Source: Falcatimonas sp. MSJ-15 (lineage in GTDB: Bacteria; Bacillota; Clostridia; Lachnospirales; Lachnospiraceae). Taken from it: DNA of 64,000 nucleotides. Positions 9,454 to 18,440 of this stretch are shown here, piece after piece; the stretch's first letter is position 1, and each line of letters starts with the position of its first letter. The position numbers and the translations under genes were made by a program. The notes beneath the pieces were generated by a model that was not told the origin of the DNA, searched no databases, and saw nothing but the letters and a program-made list of their open reading frames with translations. Location: contig NZ_JAHLQC010000010.1 in the NCBI RefSeq assembly GCF_018918265.1, positions 1 through 64,000 of the forward strand, given 5' to 3'.

Positions 9454-10545
9454 TCAGTCTCTCTTTTTACATGATTCTCCTATGACAAGAACAGGTTCTA
9501 TCACCCTTTTTACCCTGCTGTCCTTATCAGAGATCCCTTTTATCTTCTCAATTAACAGCTCTGCTGCCATCTCTCCTAACTTCTCCTTCGGGTGTTCTAT
9601 AGTGGTTATCTCCATCCTGCTTACCGCCGACAGATTATCATATCCTGTCACCGATACATCCTCAGGAACGTGTATATCTCTTACTGCAAGCGAATCTATT
9701 ATCTCTGCTGCAATCATATCGTTGTAGCACACAATCGCATCAAATGAACGTCCTGCATCTATCATAGAATTAACTGCTTCTGCCGGTTTAATATTGCGAT
9801 CCTCTGTATGAAACCATATAACATTATCAGGATTGTAGTCTATTCCTGCCTCACCAAGTGCCTGCACATAACCCTTATGTCTTGCAAGTCCCTGCGTATC
9901 ATCTGCCTTGAATATTCCAAGAATATTCCTGTGTCCAAGCGATATAAGATATTCTGTCACAAGGCTTGCGCCCTTAACGTCATCCATAACAACCGACGGA
10001 TGTCCCTCTCTTCCAAGATATGTTCCCTGTATAAAAATATAAGGAATTCCAAGTTCATCCATCTCCTCATACTGTTTGTCATTAAGACAGCACAGTGCGC
10101 TCTTGCTGGGTTCTATTATCGCTCCATCAACATTCTTCTCAATAATATCCTTAAGACATCTGCCTTCTCCTGACCTGCTGTTCCCGGTATTCTTAAGCAT
10201 AATGCTGTAACCATTAGCTGTTAGCACTCTGTCAATTCCCTGTATAATTCTTGGAAATATGTAGTCGGATATATATGTTGTGACAACTGCTATGTTCTTA
10301 GACGATACCTTCTCTTTTCTTCTGTCTGCAACAAATGTACCTTTGCCATGTTCCGCTACTACATATCCCTCATTCTCAAGTATTCCAATAGCTTTTCTTA
10401 TTGTATGTCTGCTTATTCCATATTTTTCTGAAAGCTGATTTTCTGATGGAAGTTTCTCTTTAGGCTTTAAGATTCCTTTATCTATCTGTTCTTTTATAGC
10501 TTCCATTACTATATAATACTTGGCTTTTCCATTATCTGTCTTCAT
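9454..10545 (-). CDS. araR: AraR-type arabinose repressor (GntR HTH + LacI-type sensor)
   Basis: A 363-aa regulator with an N-terminal winged HTH of GntR type (residues about 8-75, KLPSENQLSEKYGISRHTIR, then HGKGTFVAD) joined to a LacI/periplasmic-binding sensor domain (IAVVTTYISDYIFPRIIQGI to VLVIGESC). This fusion is the hallmark of Bacillus AraR, where L-arabinose releases the repressor. AAGGAGG lies upstream of the ATG. A 38-bp palindrome covers its own promoter at 10642-10679, so autoregulation is likely. The downstream ara and pentose-phosphate genes are the expected targets, though I found no second good copy of the palindrome in front of them. Confidence 0.9.
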   Translation of the reverse strand: MKTDNGKAKYYIVMEAIKEQIDKGILKPKEKLPSENQLSEKYGISRHTIRKAIGILENEGYVVAEHGKGTFVADRRKEKVSSKNIAVVTTYISDYIFPRIIQGIDRVLTANGYSIMLKNTGNSRSGEGRCLKDIIEKNVDGAIIEPSKSALCCLNDKQYEEMDELGIPYIFIQGTYLGREGHPSVVMDDVKGASLVTEYLISLGHRNILGIFKADDTQGLARHKGYVQALGEAGIDYNPDNVIWFHTEDRNIKPAEAVNSMIDAGRSFDAIVCYNDMIAAEIIDSLAVRDIHVPEDVSVTGYDNLSAVSRMEITTIEHPKEKLGEMAAELLIEKIKGISDKDSRVKRVIEPVLVIGESCKKRD

Positions 10546-10641
10546 ACTGATAATCCTCCTTCCCTAGTACAATTTCTAGATATTTATGAAACTCATAATC
10601 TTCCTTCTCCTGATTCTTTTCTAAAAATATCTCCTAAAAGC

Positions 10642-10679
10642 ATTATACACTTGTACATATGTATGCACAAGTGTATAAT
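10642..10679 (-). promoter_or_regulatory. araR promoter with overlapping AraR-like operator
   Basis: A 38-bp palindrome whose halves match at 17 of 19 positions, centred on TTGTACATATGTATGCACAA. On the minus strand, -35 TTGTGC (10665-10670) and -10 TATAAT (10642-10647) are 17 bases apart and lie inside it. The TTGTAC/GCACAA half-sites resemble the known Bacillus AraR box. The araR start is about 97 bases downstream. Confidence 0.8.
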
Positions 10680-10716
10680 TGAAATTTTTTTATATTTTTT
10701 TAAACTTTTTTATATT

Positions 10717-12924
10717 TTACTTAAAGTCACTCTCTGTTAACATTATAACGCCTTTTCCGTTAAGTGCTCTTGGAAGTCTTTTTCTAACTTTATTGACACC
10801 TTTTTTATCAGAGTTTGCAATAGCTTTATCGATTATATTCTCAACTGAACTTTCATCAATTCCGCCAGCTTTTGAATGCATCGTATCAATTATCAGATAG
10901 AGCTGTAAAAGTGCCTTATCGTTAATTCCATAACCTTTTTGATGTGCAAAGCTCTTAGCCATCGTTACCATATCATTAACGGAATATTCCATAAGTTCAA
11001 TTCGTCCACCAAAATAATCCTGTATAAGCGGATTTCTTCTAAGTAGTATATCTATTCTCTCTGCAGAATCTTCAAGTATTACAAATGGTGGATTATCAAG
11101 TTCTGTCATAACTTGTGTAAGTTCATCAATTCTTCCCATATTCGCACTTCCGGCTGATTCTATTATAAGAATTGTTCCTGATAACTTATCCTTTACTTTC
11201 ACTATACCTTTTTTATTAAGTGCATCACCATTAATTCTTGCTATCTTTCTCGTCATTGAACCATCTGATTCAAATATACTCTTAACAAGTGCAAGAACCA
11301 GTTCCTGTCTGTTAACCGAGCCATTACCGGCTATGATTATGTTCATATGTGATAAGCCTTTTCCTGATGCTATCGCCTCATCTATCTGTTTTAGAAGATT
11401 AATTATCTGCACTGATAATTCTTCATTATCCATGAATTCTCTAAGATTATCATATCTTCTCTCTTTGAATACTTCCCCTTCTTCGAATCCATTAAGGCTT
11501 CTCTCCTCTTGCTCATTCACAAAAGCAAATTCTCCTGCTTCTTTATGAATAATTCCTATGAATTCTTTATCATCATCTGATTGTTCGATGTTCTCGTCTA
11601 TATCCTGTGATTCATCTTCATCCTGAGTATTCTTAGCTCTTAACTCTTCCATCTTATTGCGCTGTTGCTCTATGGCATATCTTCTAATCTCTTCAGGGTC
11701 CGGAAGTCTTATTGTAGTTGACTTGATAAGAGGCTCTTTTATCTCCTTAGGCTCATCAACTTTAACATCTACATTATCTCTATCAGCTTCTGCTTCAGGC
11801 TGTAGATTATATTCTTCCTCCTGTATGCCAGCCTGTACATTCTCTGATATATTGTCTATATCATATTCACCTGCTGTCTGAGAACCACTTATATCCTGTG
11901 TATTATTCTCTTGTGTCATTACAGTTTCTGGTATATCATGCATATTATTCGATTGTGTATCATATATATTGCTCTCTTGTGATGATGCACTTTCTGGCAT
12001 ATCTTTGGCAATATTCTCTTGTAATATCACACTTTCTGCCATATTCTTAGCATTATTCTCTTGTAATGTCACACTTTCCGGCATATTCTTAGCAATATTC
12101 TCTTGTAATATCACACTTTCTGGCATATCCTTAGCATTATTCTCTTGTGTAACTTCTGCCTGTCTATCTGATATATCACTTATCTGTCTCTTTGCTTCAA
12201 CTTCTTCTCTCTTATCATCTTTAATCTCTGTCTCATCAAAGTCAAAGAAACTATTCGCATCTTCATCGTATATATCTTCATCATAAAGAGTATCTGGTGC
12301 ACTCTCTATTGTTAATTGCAATGTATCATACGCATCCTGCTGACGTGGTGTAAGTGTTGCATGTGCTTTTTTCATCTCAAGTGCTGCATCTACAAATACG
12401 CCCTCTCCAAACCACATAAACAACTCATCACATTCTTTTATACACTTATCAATCTGACCTGTCTTCTCATACAGTTCGCATAATTCATACATTATCTTCT
12501 CATCAAGGTCTTCTGCAAGATACTTCTCAAGAATATCTATAAGTTCTGTATAAGGTGCATCTTTTGCATATTTTATTGTATACAAGAGCATATATCTCTC
12601 TATATCTTTTGGCCAGTTCTCAACATATTCATTATACAGATCCATAGCTTCATCAAAATCACCTGTCTTGACATACAGCTCTACCATCTTGTATACATTG
12701 CTCTTACCGCCCATGTTTTTATTATAGCCAAGAATTCTAAGGTCTCTTGCTTCTTCATACTTGCCTGCTGCCTCATAACATTCTGCTGCCATCTTAAGAA
12801 CCTGCCACTGCTTAACTTTTCTCCACTCAATAGTATCTGCTATTTTGGCACATGTCTCATAATCTTTTCTGTCTCTTAACTTTTTAATCTGCTCAAGTTT
12901 AATATTAAATTCGTATTTATCCAT
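10717..12924 (-). CDS. TPR protein with acidic repeats and a degenerate CbxX/SpoVK-like AAA domain
   Basis: A 735-aa protein. The start is set at MDKYEF because AGGTGG lies just upstream; an upstream in-frame ATG at 12975 lacks a site. Residues 1-200 are TPR-like helices (YETCAKIADTI, CYEAAGKYEEARDL). Residues about 235-480 are acidic and low complexity and include about six copies of a 17-aa unit (QENIAKNMPESV). Residues 525-735 follow the CbxX/CfxQ (SpoVK) AAA pattern: HMNIIIAGNGSVNRQ where Walker A should be, TILIIESAG at Walker B, FVILEDSAERIDILLRRNP, then YFGGRIELMEYS. Both the GKT of Walker A and the DE of Walker B are absent, so ATP hydrolysis is unlikely. It lies downstream of the jetABC-like operon in the same direction, separated by a palindromic element. 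Function unknown. Confidence 0.7.
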   Translation of the reverse strand: MDKYEFNIKLEQIKKLRDRKDYETCAKIADTIEWRKVKQWQVLKMAAECYEAAGKYEEARDLRILGYNKNMGGKSNVYKMVELYVKTGDFDEAMDLYNEYVENWPKDIERYMLLYTIKYAKDAPYTELIDILEKYLAEDLDEKIMYELCELYEKTGQIDKCIKECDELFMWFGEGVFVDAALEMKKAHATLTPRQQDAYDTLQLTIESAPDTLYDEDIYDEDANSFFDFDETEIKDDKREEVEAKRQISDISDRQAEVTQENNAKDMPESVILQENIAKNMPESVTLQENNAKNMAESVILQENIAKDMPESASSQESNIYDTQSNNMHDIPETVMTQENNTQDISGSQTAGEYDIDNISENVQAGIQEEEYNLQPEAEADRDNVDVKVDEPKEIKEPLIKSTTIRLPDPEEIRRYAIEQQRNKMEELRAKNTQDEDESQDIDENIEQSDDDKEFIGIIHKEAGEFAFVNEQEERSLNGFEEGEVFKERRYDNLREFMDNEELSVQIINLLKQIDEAIASGKGLSHMNIIIAGNGSVNRQELVLALVKSIFESDGSMTRKIARINGDALNKKGIVKVKDKLSGTILIIESAGSANMGRIDELTQVMTELDNPPFVILEDSAERIDILLRRNPLIQDYFGGRIELMEYSVNDMVTMAKSFAHQKGYGINDKALLQLYLIIDTMHSKAGGIDESSVENIIDKAIANSDKKGVNKVRKRLPRALNGKGVIMLTESDFK
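11960..12180 (-). repeat. 51-bp minisatellite within the TPR-AAA gene
   Basis: In-frame tandem units of about 51 bp encode variants of QENNAKxMPESV. Units differ by a few substitutions and later copies decay into QESNIYDTQSN and QENNTQDISGS. Copy number is likely to vary between strains. Confidence 0.75.
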
Positions 12925-13099
12925 TATAACCACCTGTCTTTTTAAGTCTGTTTTGTTATTATATCTGCACAGCATCTATTACTATACCAAGCCACACAAT
13001 AACCCCCTCATGCTGCCAATGCCTGCAAAGCTCTTATAAGTTCATATATATAACCTTTAATTGCAAACTTCTTATAAGCTATCCTAAAAACTTCTAAAC

Positions 13100-13290
13100 A
13101 ATTGCAACTTTCAAATCAGCAATAAAACAGCTTTGCAAGTCTGACATATTTCAAGCAAGGGTCCTTGTAATCGTCGGCACTTAGTTCGCTATACATCAAA
13201 GATGTAAAGCGGACTTAGTACCGCTACGTTTACAACGAAGCGAGAGCATCCCTTGCGATAATATGGCAGACTTGCAATGCGTTCTCGCAC
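13100..13290. repeat. structured palindromic element, copy 1
   Basis: Outer arms at 13135-13161 and 13250-13275 pair (GCAAGTCTGACATAT with ATATGGCAGACTTGC, then GCAAGGG with CCCTTGC). The core 13164-13248 carries an inner hairpin built on CTTAGT...ACTTAG and GATGTA and ends in AACGAAGCGAGAGC. The core matches copy 2 at 28084-28168 while the arms do not, yet still pair. It fills the space between the SMC gene and the TPR-AAA gene and abuts the SMC stop codon. Confidence 0.75.
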
Positions 13291-13293
13291 CAC

Positions 13294-16200
13294 CTAGAAC
13301 ACAAATGAGCTTTGCGTATAACTTAGTCTCTCATATTCCATATCGTCATTATTTACCTGACTTCTATAGTCAACTACCACTGTCTGCTGTCTCTTATCAA
13401 CAAGTTTCTGTCCAAGCACATAATTAACATCAAATCTTCCGGTTATAGCAGGTGTTGCACCTCTTGCCGGTACGATAAGCTGTACATTATTAGTCTTTAG
13501 GAGTTTGAATATCGGTTCCCATATATATACATCTTTCGCTGCTCCAAATGGATTATCGATAAAAATAACTTTTGTTAAAACCCCCTGTTCCCTTCCAGTT
13601 GCATTAATACTTGTTATATAGTTAATTATTGCAATTAAAAACTGTATATATATACCCTGTGACTGTCCTGTACTTCCTACTGCTTCTTCATATTTTAGAT
13701 ATCTGCTCTGGCTCTTTATTCTCTCTCTCTTATAAAGATTAAGCCTTATCGCATTCATATCTGTAACTATTGCTGAAAAAAGTTTCTTCCATGAAAGTCT
13801 GGTTCTTATATATTTCACTCTATCTTGTGCAGTTGTAAAATTCTCTGCATTAGCTATTGTATCATCAATATATTCTCCCATTCTCTGTTCATAGAATTCA
13901 TCCTTAATATATGGTATCTGTAGATTAATTATTGATATAATCTCATCTTCCATATTTATTCTTGAAAGTTTTGACAGCTTATCAAGTTCTCCTTTTATAA
14001 GTGTACATGTCTGTATACACTGATTTTCAAAGTTCTGTTTAATCTGCTCCATATCTTTTATGCTCTTGCCGATTCTCTCTTTTTCAAGTGCAATTAAACT
14101 TGTCGTCTCATGAAGATTATGCGTAAGTTCATCTATTCCATCAAGTTTATATGGAATATCTACAGAACGCTTTATCTCATCTGAGAGTTCATACACTCCA
14201 AGCTTCTCAAGTGATTCAGTAAGTTTAAGTCTGCTCTTTGTAAGATTGTCCATTAACTTATTCTGTTCTTTCTTAATAGCCTGATAGCTCTTTTGCACTT
14301 CTTCATAATCAAGTTGTGGCATATCTATGCTACGTTCTAACATACTCTGTGTTATGTTAATCTCTGCATCTTCAATATATCTTTCAAGATCTTTTTCCAT
14401 AACTCTATATTTCATACACAGGGCATCACATTCTTTGACATTCTTATTCTCTATGCTTATCTTACTGTTAAGTGAATTCTTAAGCCTGTTTCTCTCTTCA
14501 ATATATCTTGTAAGATTATCAACATCTTTTAATTCTTCATACATACCATATTTTTCTTCTATAGATTTTATAGCATGTGCGATACTTCCTAAAAGTCTGT
14601 TTCTATCTGCACTTTGTGCATCAAGAATCTTCTCTTTGGCATTTATCTCCTTGTTAACTTTAGATATCTTATCTCTTATCTTAAGAAGTTCTTCATTAGG
14701 TGTAATAATAAGTCTGTTATTCTTACTTAACTCTTTAAGTTCTTCTATGTTAACATTGCGATATTCAAGATTCTTAATAATCTTATCTGCCTGCTCATTA
14801 TAGTTATTCATAAGTGCTATCTTATCTCCAAGATCTGCATTTTCCCTGTCTATAACAGCCTTAAGTCCTCTAAATCTTGCTTCTGTATCTTCATTGCTTA
14901 TCCTTTTAAGAATATCAGCTTCTTTTATATTTTTTCTGATATCTTCATCATAATACTCTGCAAATACCTCTTTAAAAGTATTATTAATGTCATCTATCTT
15001 CGCTTTTATATCATATATCTGCTCATTATAATCAACCATACTGTCTTCAAATCTGCTAATCTCTCTATGTAATCTGTCATAGTTCTTTTTGCTCTCATTA
15101 ACAGCATCTTTAAGGTCATTAAGTTCATTATATTTAGCATTTAAAATATTATAATTTTTCTTTATATCAGCAAGAAGCTCTGCGTACTCTCTGGCAGTTT
15201 TTAACTGAAGAATATTCTTTTTAATATTCTTATTAACTGTATCAAGTTCTTTTTTACATGCATCTGCATTATCTTTTGCTGCTTTTTCATCTTCTTTCAC
15301 GTTAAGAAGTTCTTTTTCTAATTCTGTAAGCAGTTTCTTTTCCACAACAATATCTTTGTAACTGTTATAATATCTGCTTATAAAATTATAGTCTTCTTTT
15401 ATTATCGCACTCTTTTGTGATAAAACAGTGATTTTTTCTTCTGTATCAGCGATTTTTTTAACAGTGTTTTTTATCTCATCCTCTTTTAACTCTTCGTCAT
15501 ATAGGATTCCACCATTTCTTACCATAAGCGATATCTTGTTGCCATCTATAAGTTCATCACCATCTTCAAGGCTATTCTTATCAATAAATGCAATAAAATC
15601 AAGTTTATCTCCCATTATACGATTATCAACCGCTGACATTATATCACAAAAGTCTTCTTTTATTATTAGCGAAAAAGGAATATACGGTTTTTCCTGTAAG
15701 AGTTTTTTACGTTTCATTGCGTCATATTCTTCAAGATATTCGCTTCCTGTAACTACTTTATCGCCAAAAATCCTTATCATATACTCTTTTACGTGATTAA
15801 GTTCCTCACATATTTTTGGTATATCTCCATTATTAAGGCTCTGTACATATTCATTATATTCTGTCACTTTTTCTAAAAGAGAATTAAGCTCCATTACTAC
15901 ATTAATGTATGTATCATCTATCTTAGTTATAAGCCTGTCTTCTTCTGTAACATCATATACAGACATAAGATTATCTATTTTCTTTCTATTTGATTCTGAT
16001 TTTGCTATAACTTCTTTTTTTGCGATAATCTCTTTTGCCAAATATTCTTTTTTTACTTCTATGGCACTGATTTTGCTATTATATTCATCTATGTCTGTAA
16101 TTATGCCATTTTTATTAAGTTCATAATCACTCTCCATATCAGTAAGTCTCTTAATCTCGTTCTCGCAAGCTGCAATATTGGCATCTATATTATCAAGCAC

Positions 16201-17730
16201 AAGTACATCTGTGCCTGCTCTTAAAGCTGATACTTTCTTTTCTAGAACTTCACATTCATTCTTAAGACGTTTTATATCACCTTCCATTACAGCTATGGTT
16301 CTGTCACAATTTTTCTCTTCTTCTTTGTATTTTTCATATCTTGTGCGATTTTCCCCGTCTGCTTTTTGTTTTTGCATAAGATCGTCTCTTAATGTCTTTA
16401 GTATCTGCTCATTCTCATCATGTTTTACAAGTGCAAGTAGTCTAAGCTCGTCAGTTATCTCTTTATTATCTTTTTTCTGATTATCGATAAGTGTCTTAAT
16501 CTCTCTACTCTTATCCTGATATTTTATATAGTCGCTGTATTCATTAGCTGCTTCTCTTATAGAGATATTCTTCTCATATTCTGATTTTTCCTGTGACATA
16601 TTATCTATATCACTCTGAGTATCAGCTACAAGTCTGTCTATCTCCTCACCTGCTACTATCTCTTCTTTGACTTTTGCACGCATTATGTTTTTTTCTTCTT
16701 CATCAGTCTTATAATTAAGTTCACTTATTGTCTTAAGAATCTGCTCTTTTTCTCCTTCTTTTTTCAAAAGGTTCTGTTTAGCGGCAATAAAATATGATGT
16801 TATCTTCTCTTCAAGATCTGCTTTTCTTACATAGACATTCCTAAGATCTGCGAATTCATCTGCAAATTCATCTATAAGTGCTATCTGCATATCATATCTG
16901 TCTATCTCATCTTTTTTCTTAGACAATTCCATAAGCTTATCCTTAATATCTATAAGTACCTGTGCTATATCACTTACATTGTCTTCGCCTGAATTAATCT
17001 TATTATTGTAGGATTTCTCTATTATCTCTTCGATAAGCAGATCCTCAACTACTTTTCTTGTAGTTCTGTAATTAGTCTCAAAGTAAGTTCTTACATGACC
17101 TTCAGTCTTATTAATTCCTCTTATAATCTCCCATTCACTCTCATAGAGTCCATATCTGCTTATGAAGTTCTGATATTCCCCTTTTTTCTCAAATATCTTA
17201 ACTTCAAGGCTGAAATTCTTACGTTCTAATTCTTTAAGATAGTTCTTAAGACCGGAATATGTAATCTTCTCTGTTCCATTATTAAGCGGAAGATTACGCA
17301 TATCATTATCATTGAATTCTCTATAGAATATTACATAGTTAAAATATTCTATTGTGGCAGTTTCTACATTCTTAGTATTCTCTTCACTTTCATCTGCACT
17401 CTCACGTCCTTTTCTTGCACAGAATCCTGTTGTCATATACTTATAACCATTTTTTACATAACAATTATCAAGTTTCCACTCTATAAGTGAATGTATTACA
17501 GTATTATCATTGCCTGATCTGAACAGTTTCTCTATTGGCTGTTTCTCATCAAGTGTTGAATTAGGTATCAGATTCTGTAATAATAGTAGCATAAGTACAC
17601 TCTTACCACCACCATTGGCAAGATCATATATTGTATTCTTACATGAAAATCTCATTACAAAATCGTCATATATCTGCGTTCCAAAATTGTATTTTACATT
17701 ATTTACTCTTATTCTGTTAATGTGTGGCAT
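13294..17730 (-). CDS. jetC-like: SMC/MukB-like ATPase, JetC-like subunit
   Basis: A 1478-aa SMC-type protein, typical size for MukB/JetC. Walker A is near residues 38-46 (NGGGKSVL, preceded by NTIYDLA). A very long Lys/Glu-rich coiled coil fills residues about 250-1300, broken near residues 590-720 by a hinge-like globular part. The C-terminal ATPase half has GSTGQSQGIYIQF (signature region) and KVIFIDNPFGAAKDVYIWEP as Walker B, where the residue after Asp is Asn rather than the catalytic Glu. The start MPHINRI is chosen because GGAG is eight bases upstream; the longer frame from 17784 would overlap jetB deeply. With that start it overlaps jetB by 14 bases. In Wadjet systems JetC dimerises with JetA and JetB to extrude loops on invading plasmid DNA. 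Confidence 0.85.
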   Translation of the reverse strand: MPHINRIRVNNVKYNFGTQIYDDFVMRFSCKNTIYDLANGGGKSVLMLLLLQNLIPNSTLDEKQPIEKLFRSGNDNTVIHSLIEWKLDNCYVKNGYKYMTTGFCARKGRESADESEENTKNVETATIEYFNYVIFYREFNDNDMRNLPLNNGTEKITYSGLKNYLKELERKNFSLEVKIFEKKGEYQNFISRYGLYESEWEIIRGINKTEGHVRTYFETNYRTTRKVVEDLLIEEIIEKSYNNKINSGEDNVSDIAQVLIDIKDKLMELSKKKDEIDRYDMQIALIDEFADEFADLRNVYVRKADLEEKITSYFIAAKQNLLKKEGEKEQILKTISELNYKTDEEEKNIMRAKVKEEIVAGEEIDRLVADTQSDIDNMSQEKSEYEKNISIREAANEYSDYIKYQDKSREIKTLIDNQKKDNKEITDELRLLALVKHDENEQILKTLRDDLMQKQKADGENRTRYEKYKEEEKNCDRTIAVMEGDIKRLKNECEVLEKKVSALRAGTDVLVLDNIDANIAACENEIKRLTDMESDYELNKNGIITDIDEYNSKISAIEVKKEYLAKEIIAKKEVIAKSESNRKKIDNLMSVYDVTEEDRLITKIDDTYINVVMELNSLLEKVTEYNEYVQSLNNGDIPKICEELNHVKEYMIRIFGDKVVTGSEYLEEYDAMKRKKLLQEKPYIPFSLIIKEDFCDIMSAVDNRIMGDKLDFIAFIDKNSLEDGDELIDGNKISLMVRNGGILYDEELKEDEIKNTVKKIADTEEKITVLSQKSAIIKEDYNFISRYYNSYKDIVVEKKLLTELEKELLNVKEDEKAAKDNADACKKELDTVNKNIKKNILQLKTAREYAELLADIKKNYNILNAKYNELNDLKDAVNESKKNYDRLHREISRFEDSMVDYNEQIYDIKAKIDDINNTFKEVFAEYYDEDIRKNIKEADILKRISNEDTEARFRGLKAVIDRENADLGDKIALMNNYNEQADKIIKNLEYRNVNIEELKELSKNNRLIITPNEELLKIRDKISKVNKEINAKEKILDAQSADRNRLLGSIAHAIKSIEEKYGMYEELKDVDNLTRYIEERNRLKNSLNSKISIENKNVKECDALCMKYRVMEKDLERYIEDAEINITQSMLERSIDMPQLDYEEVQKSYQAIKKEQNKLMDNLTKSRLKLTESLEKLGVYELSDEIKRSVDIPYKLDGIDELTHNLHETTSLIALEKERIGKSIKDMEQIKQNFENQCIQTCTLIKGELDKLSKLSRINMEDEIISIINLQIPYIKDEFYEQRMGEYIDDTIANAENFTTAQDRVKYIRTRLSWKKLFSAIVTDMNAIRLNLYKRERIKSQSRYLKYEEAVGSTGQSQGIYIQFLIAIINYITSINATGREQGVLTKVIFIDNPFGAAKDVYIWEPIFKLLKTNNVQLIVPARGATPAITGRFDVNYVLGQKLVDKRQQTVVVDYRSQVNNDDMEYERLSYTQSSFVF

Positions 17731-18439
17731 TCTCTTTCTCCTCTCCATTAAGAATCTCGTATATTCTTCCCTTATATTCTTCAAAATAATTCTCTATAAG
17801 TGCTCTCATTCTGTCTTTTGGATAATATCTGTCATTCTCTTCAATAAATAGATCCTGTGTCATAAGAAAATTCATTACAAGTTTTATATATCCTGCTCTT
17901 GAATTCTTAGATGCCCTCACCTGGTTTATATCATCTCCTGCTATCCTTGGAAGTTCATTCCAAAGAAGGCATATCGCCTTAAATCCCTCTGATTCTGTCT
18001 GTGTCATATTAAACACTTCCTTTTCAGATGTAAGTGTTGCTACAAGTGTATCCACACTATCTAATATCTGAGGTGCTGTTGTATTCTCAAGATATGTATA
18101 ATTAGCTGAATCATTATAAAAAAGTGTCATAACACTATATATAATCAGATAGCACATAAACAATTCTTTATTAAGTCTTAAACCGAGTATTCTCTTTAGT
18201 TCTTCATTAGAATATCCAAATACTCTGTTATTCTCACCTGCTGTAACAAAAAGTTTTCCATTGTAATCATAAAAATTAAGATTAAAGTTCTTCATAACAG
18301 ACATAAGAATGTCATATACCTGTGCATTAGTTGAATATTTCTCATAAAGTGCTACATTATCACCATTTTTACTTATCTCTTCACCATTAATAAGTTTTGA
18401 AGCTATAAGAAGTGCTGTCTCAAGATTGCGATCTTCCAT
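17717..18439 (-). CDS. jetB-like: DUF6063/JetB-like (MukE/KITE-like) subunit
   Basis: A 240-aa mostly helical protein between the JetA- and JetC-like genes. It resembles the DUF6063 family that takes the MukE/KITE place in these operons. Features are an N-terminal helical region (ETALLIASKLING), a central LGLRLNKELFMCYLIIYSVM, and a C-terminal winged-helix-like end (LVMNFLMTQDLFIEENDRYYPKDRM). I chose the second ATG, eight bases after AAAGGA; the first ATG touches that site directly. The start lies almost on the stop of the jetA-like gene, so translation is probably coupled. Position is the main support; sequence family assignment is from memory. Confidence 0.75.
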   Translation of the reverse strand: MEDRNLETALLIASKLINGEEISKNGDNVALYEKYSTNAQVYDILMSVMKNFNLNFYDYNGKLFVTAGENNRVFGYSNEELKRILGLRLNKELFMCYLIIYSVMTLFYNDSANYTYLENTTAPQILDSVDTLVATLTSEKEVFNMTQTESEGFKAICLLWNELPRIAGDDINQVRASKNSRAGYIKLVMNFLMTQDLFIEENDRYYPKDRMRALIENYFEEYKGRIYEILNGEEKENATH

Positions 18440-18440
18440 A

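Noticed and set aside
10717..12924. JetD candidate downstream of the JetC-like gene
   Set aside because: No Toprim or DUF2220 features; the C-terminal domain follows CbxX-type AAA proteins instead.
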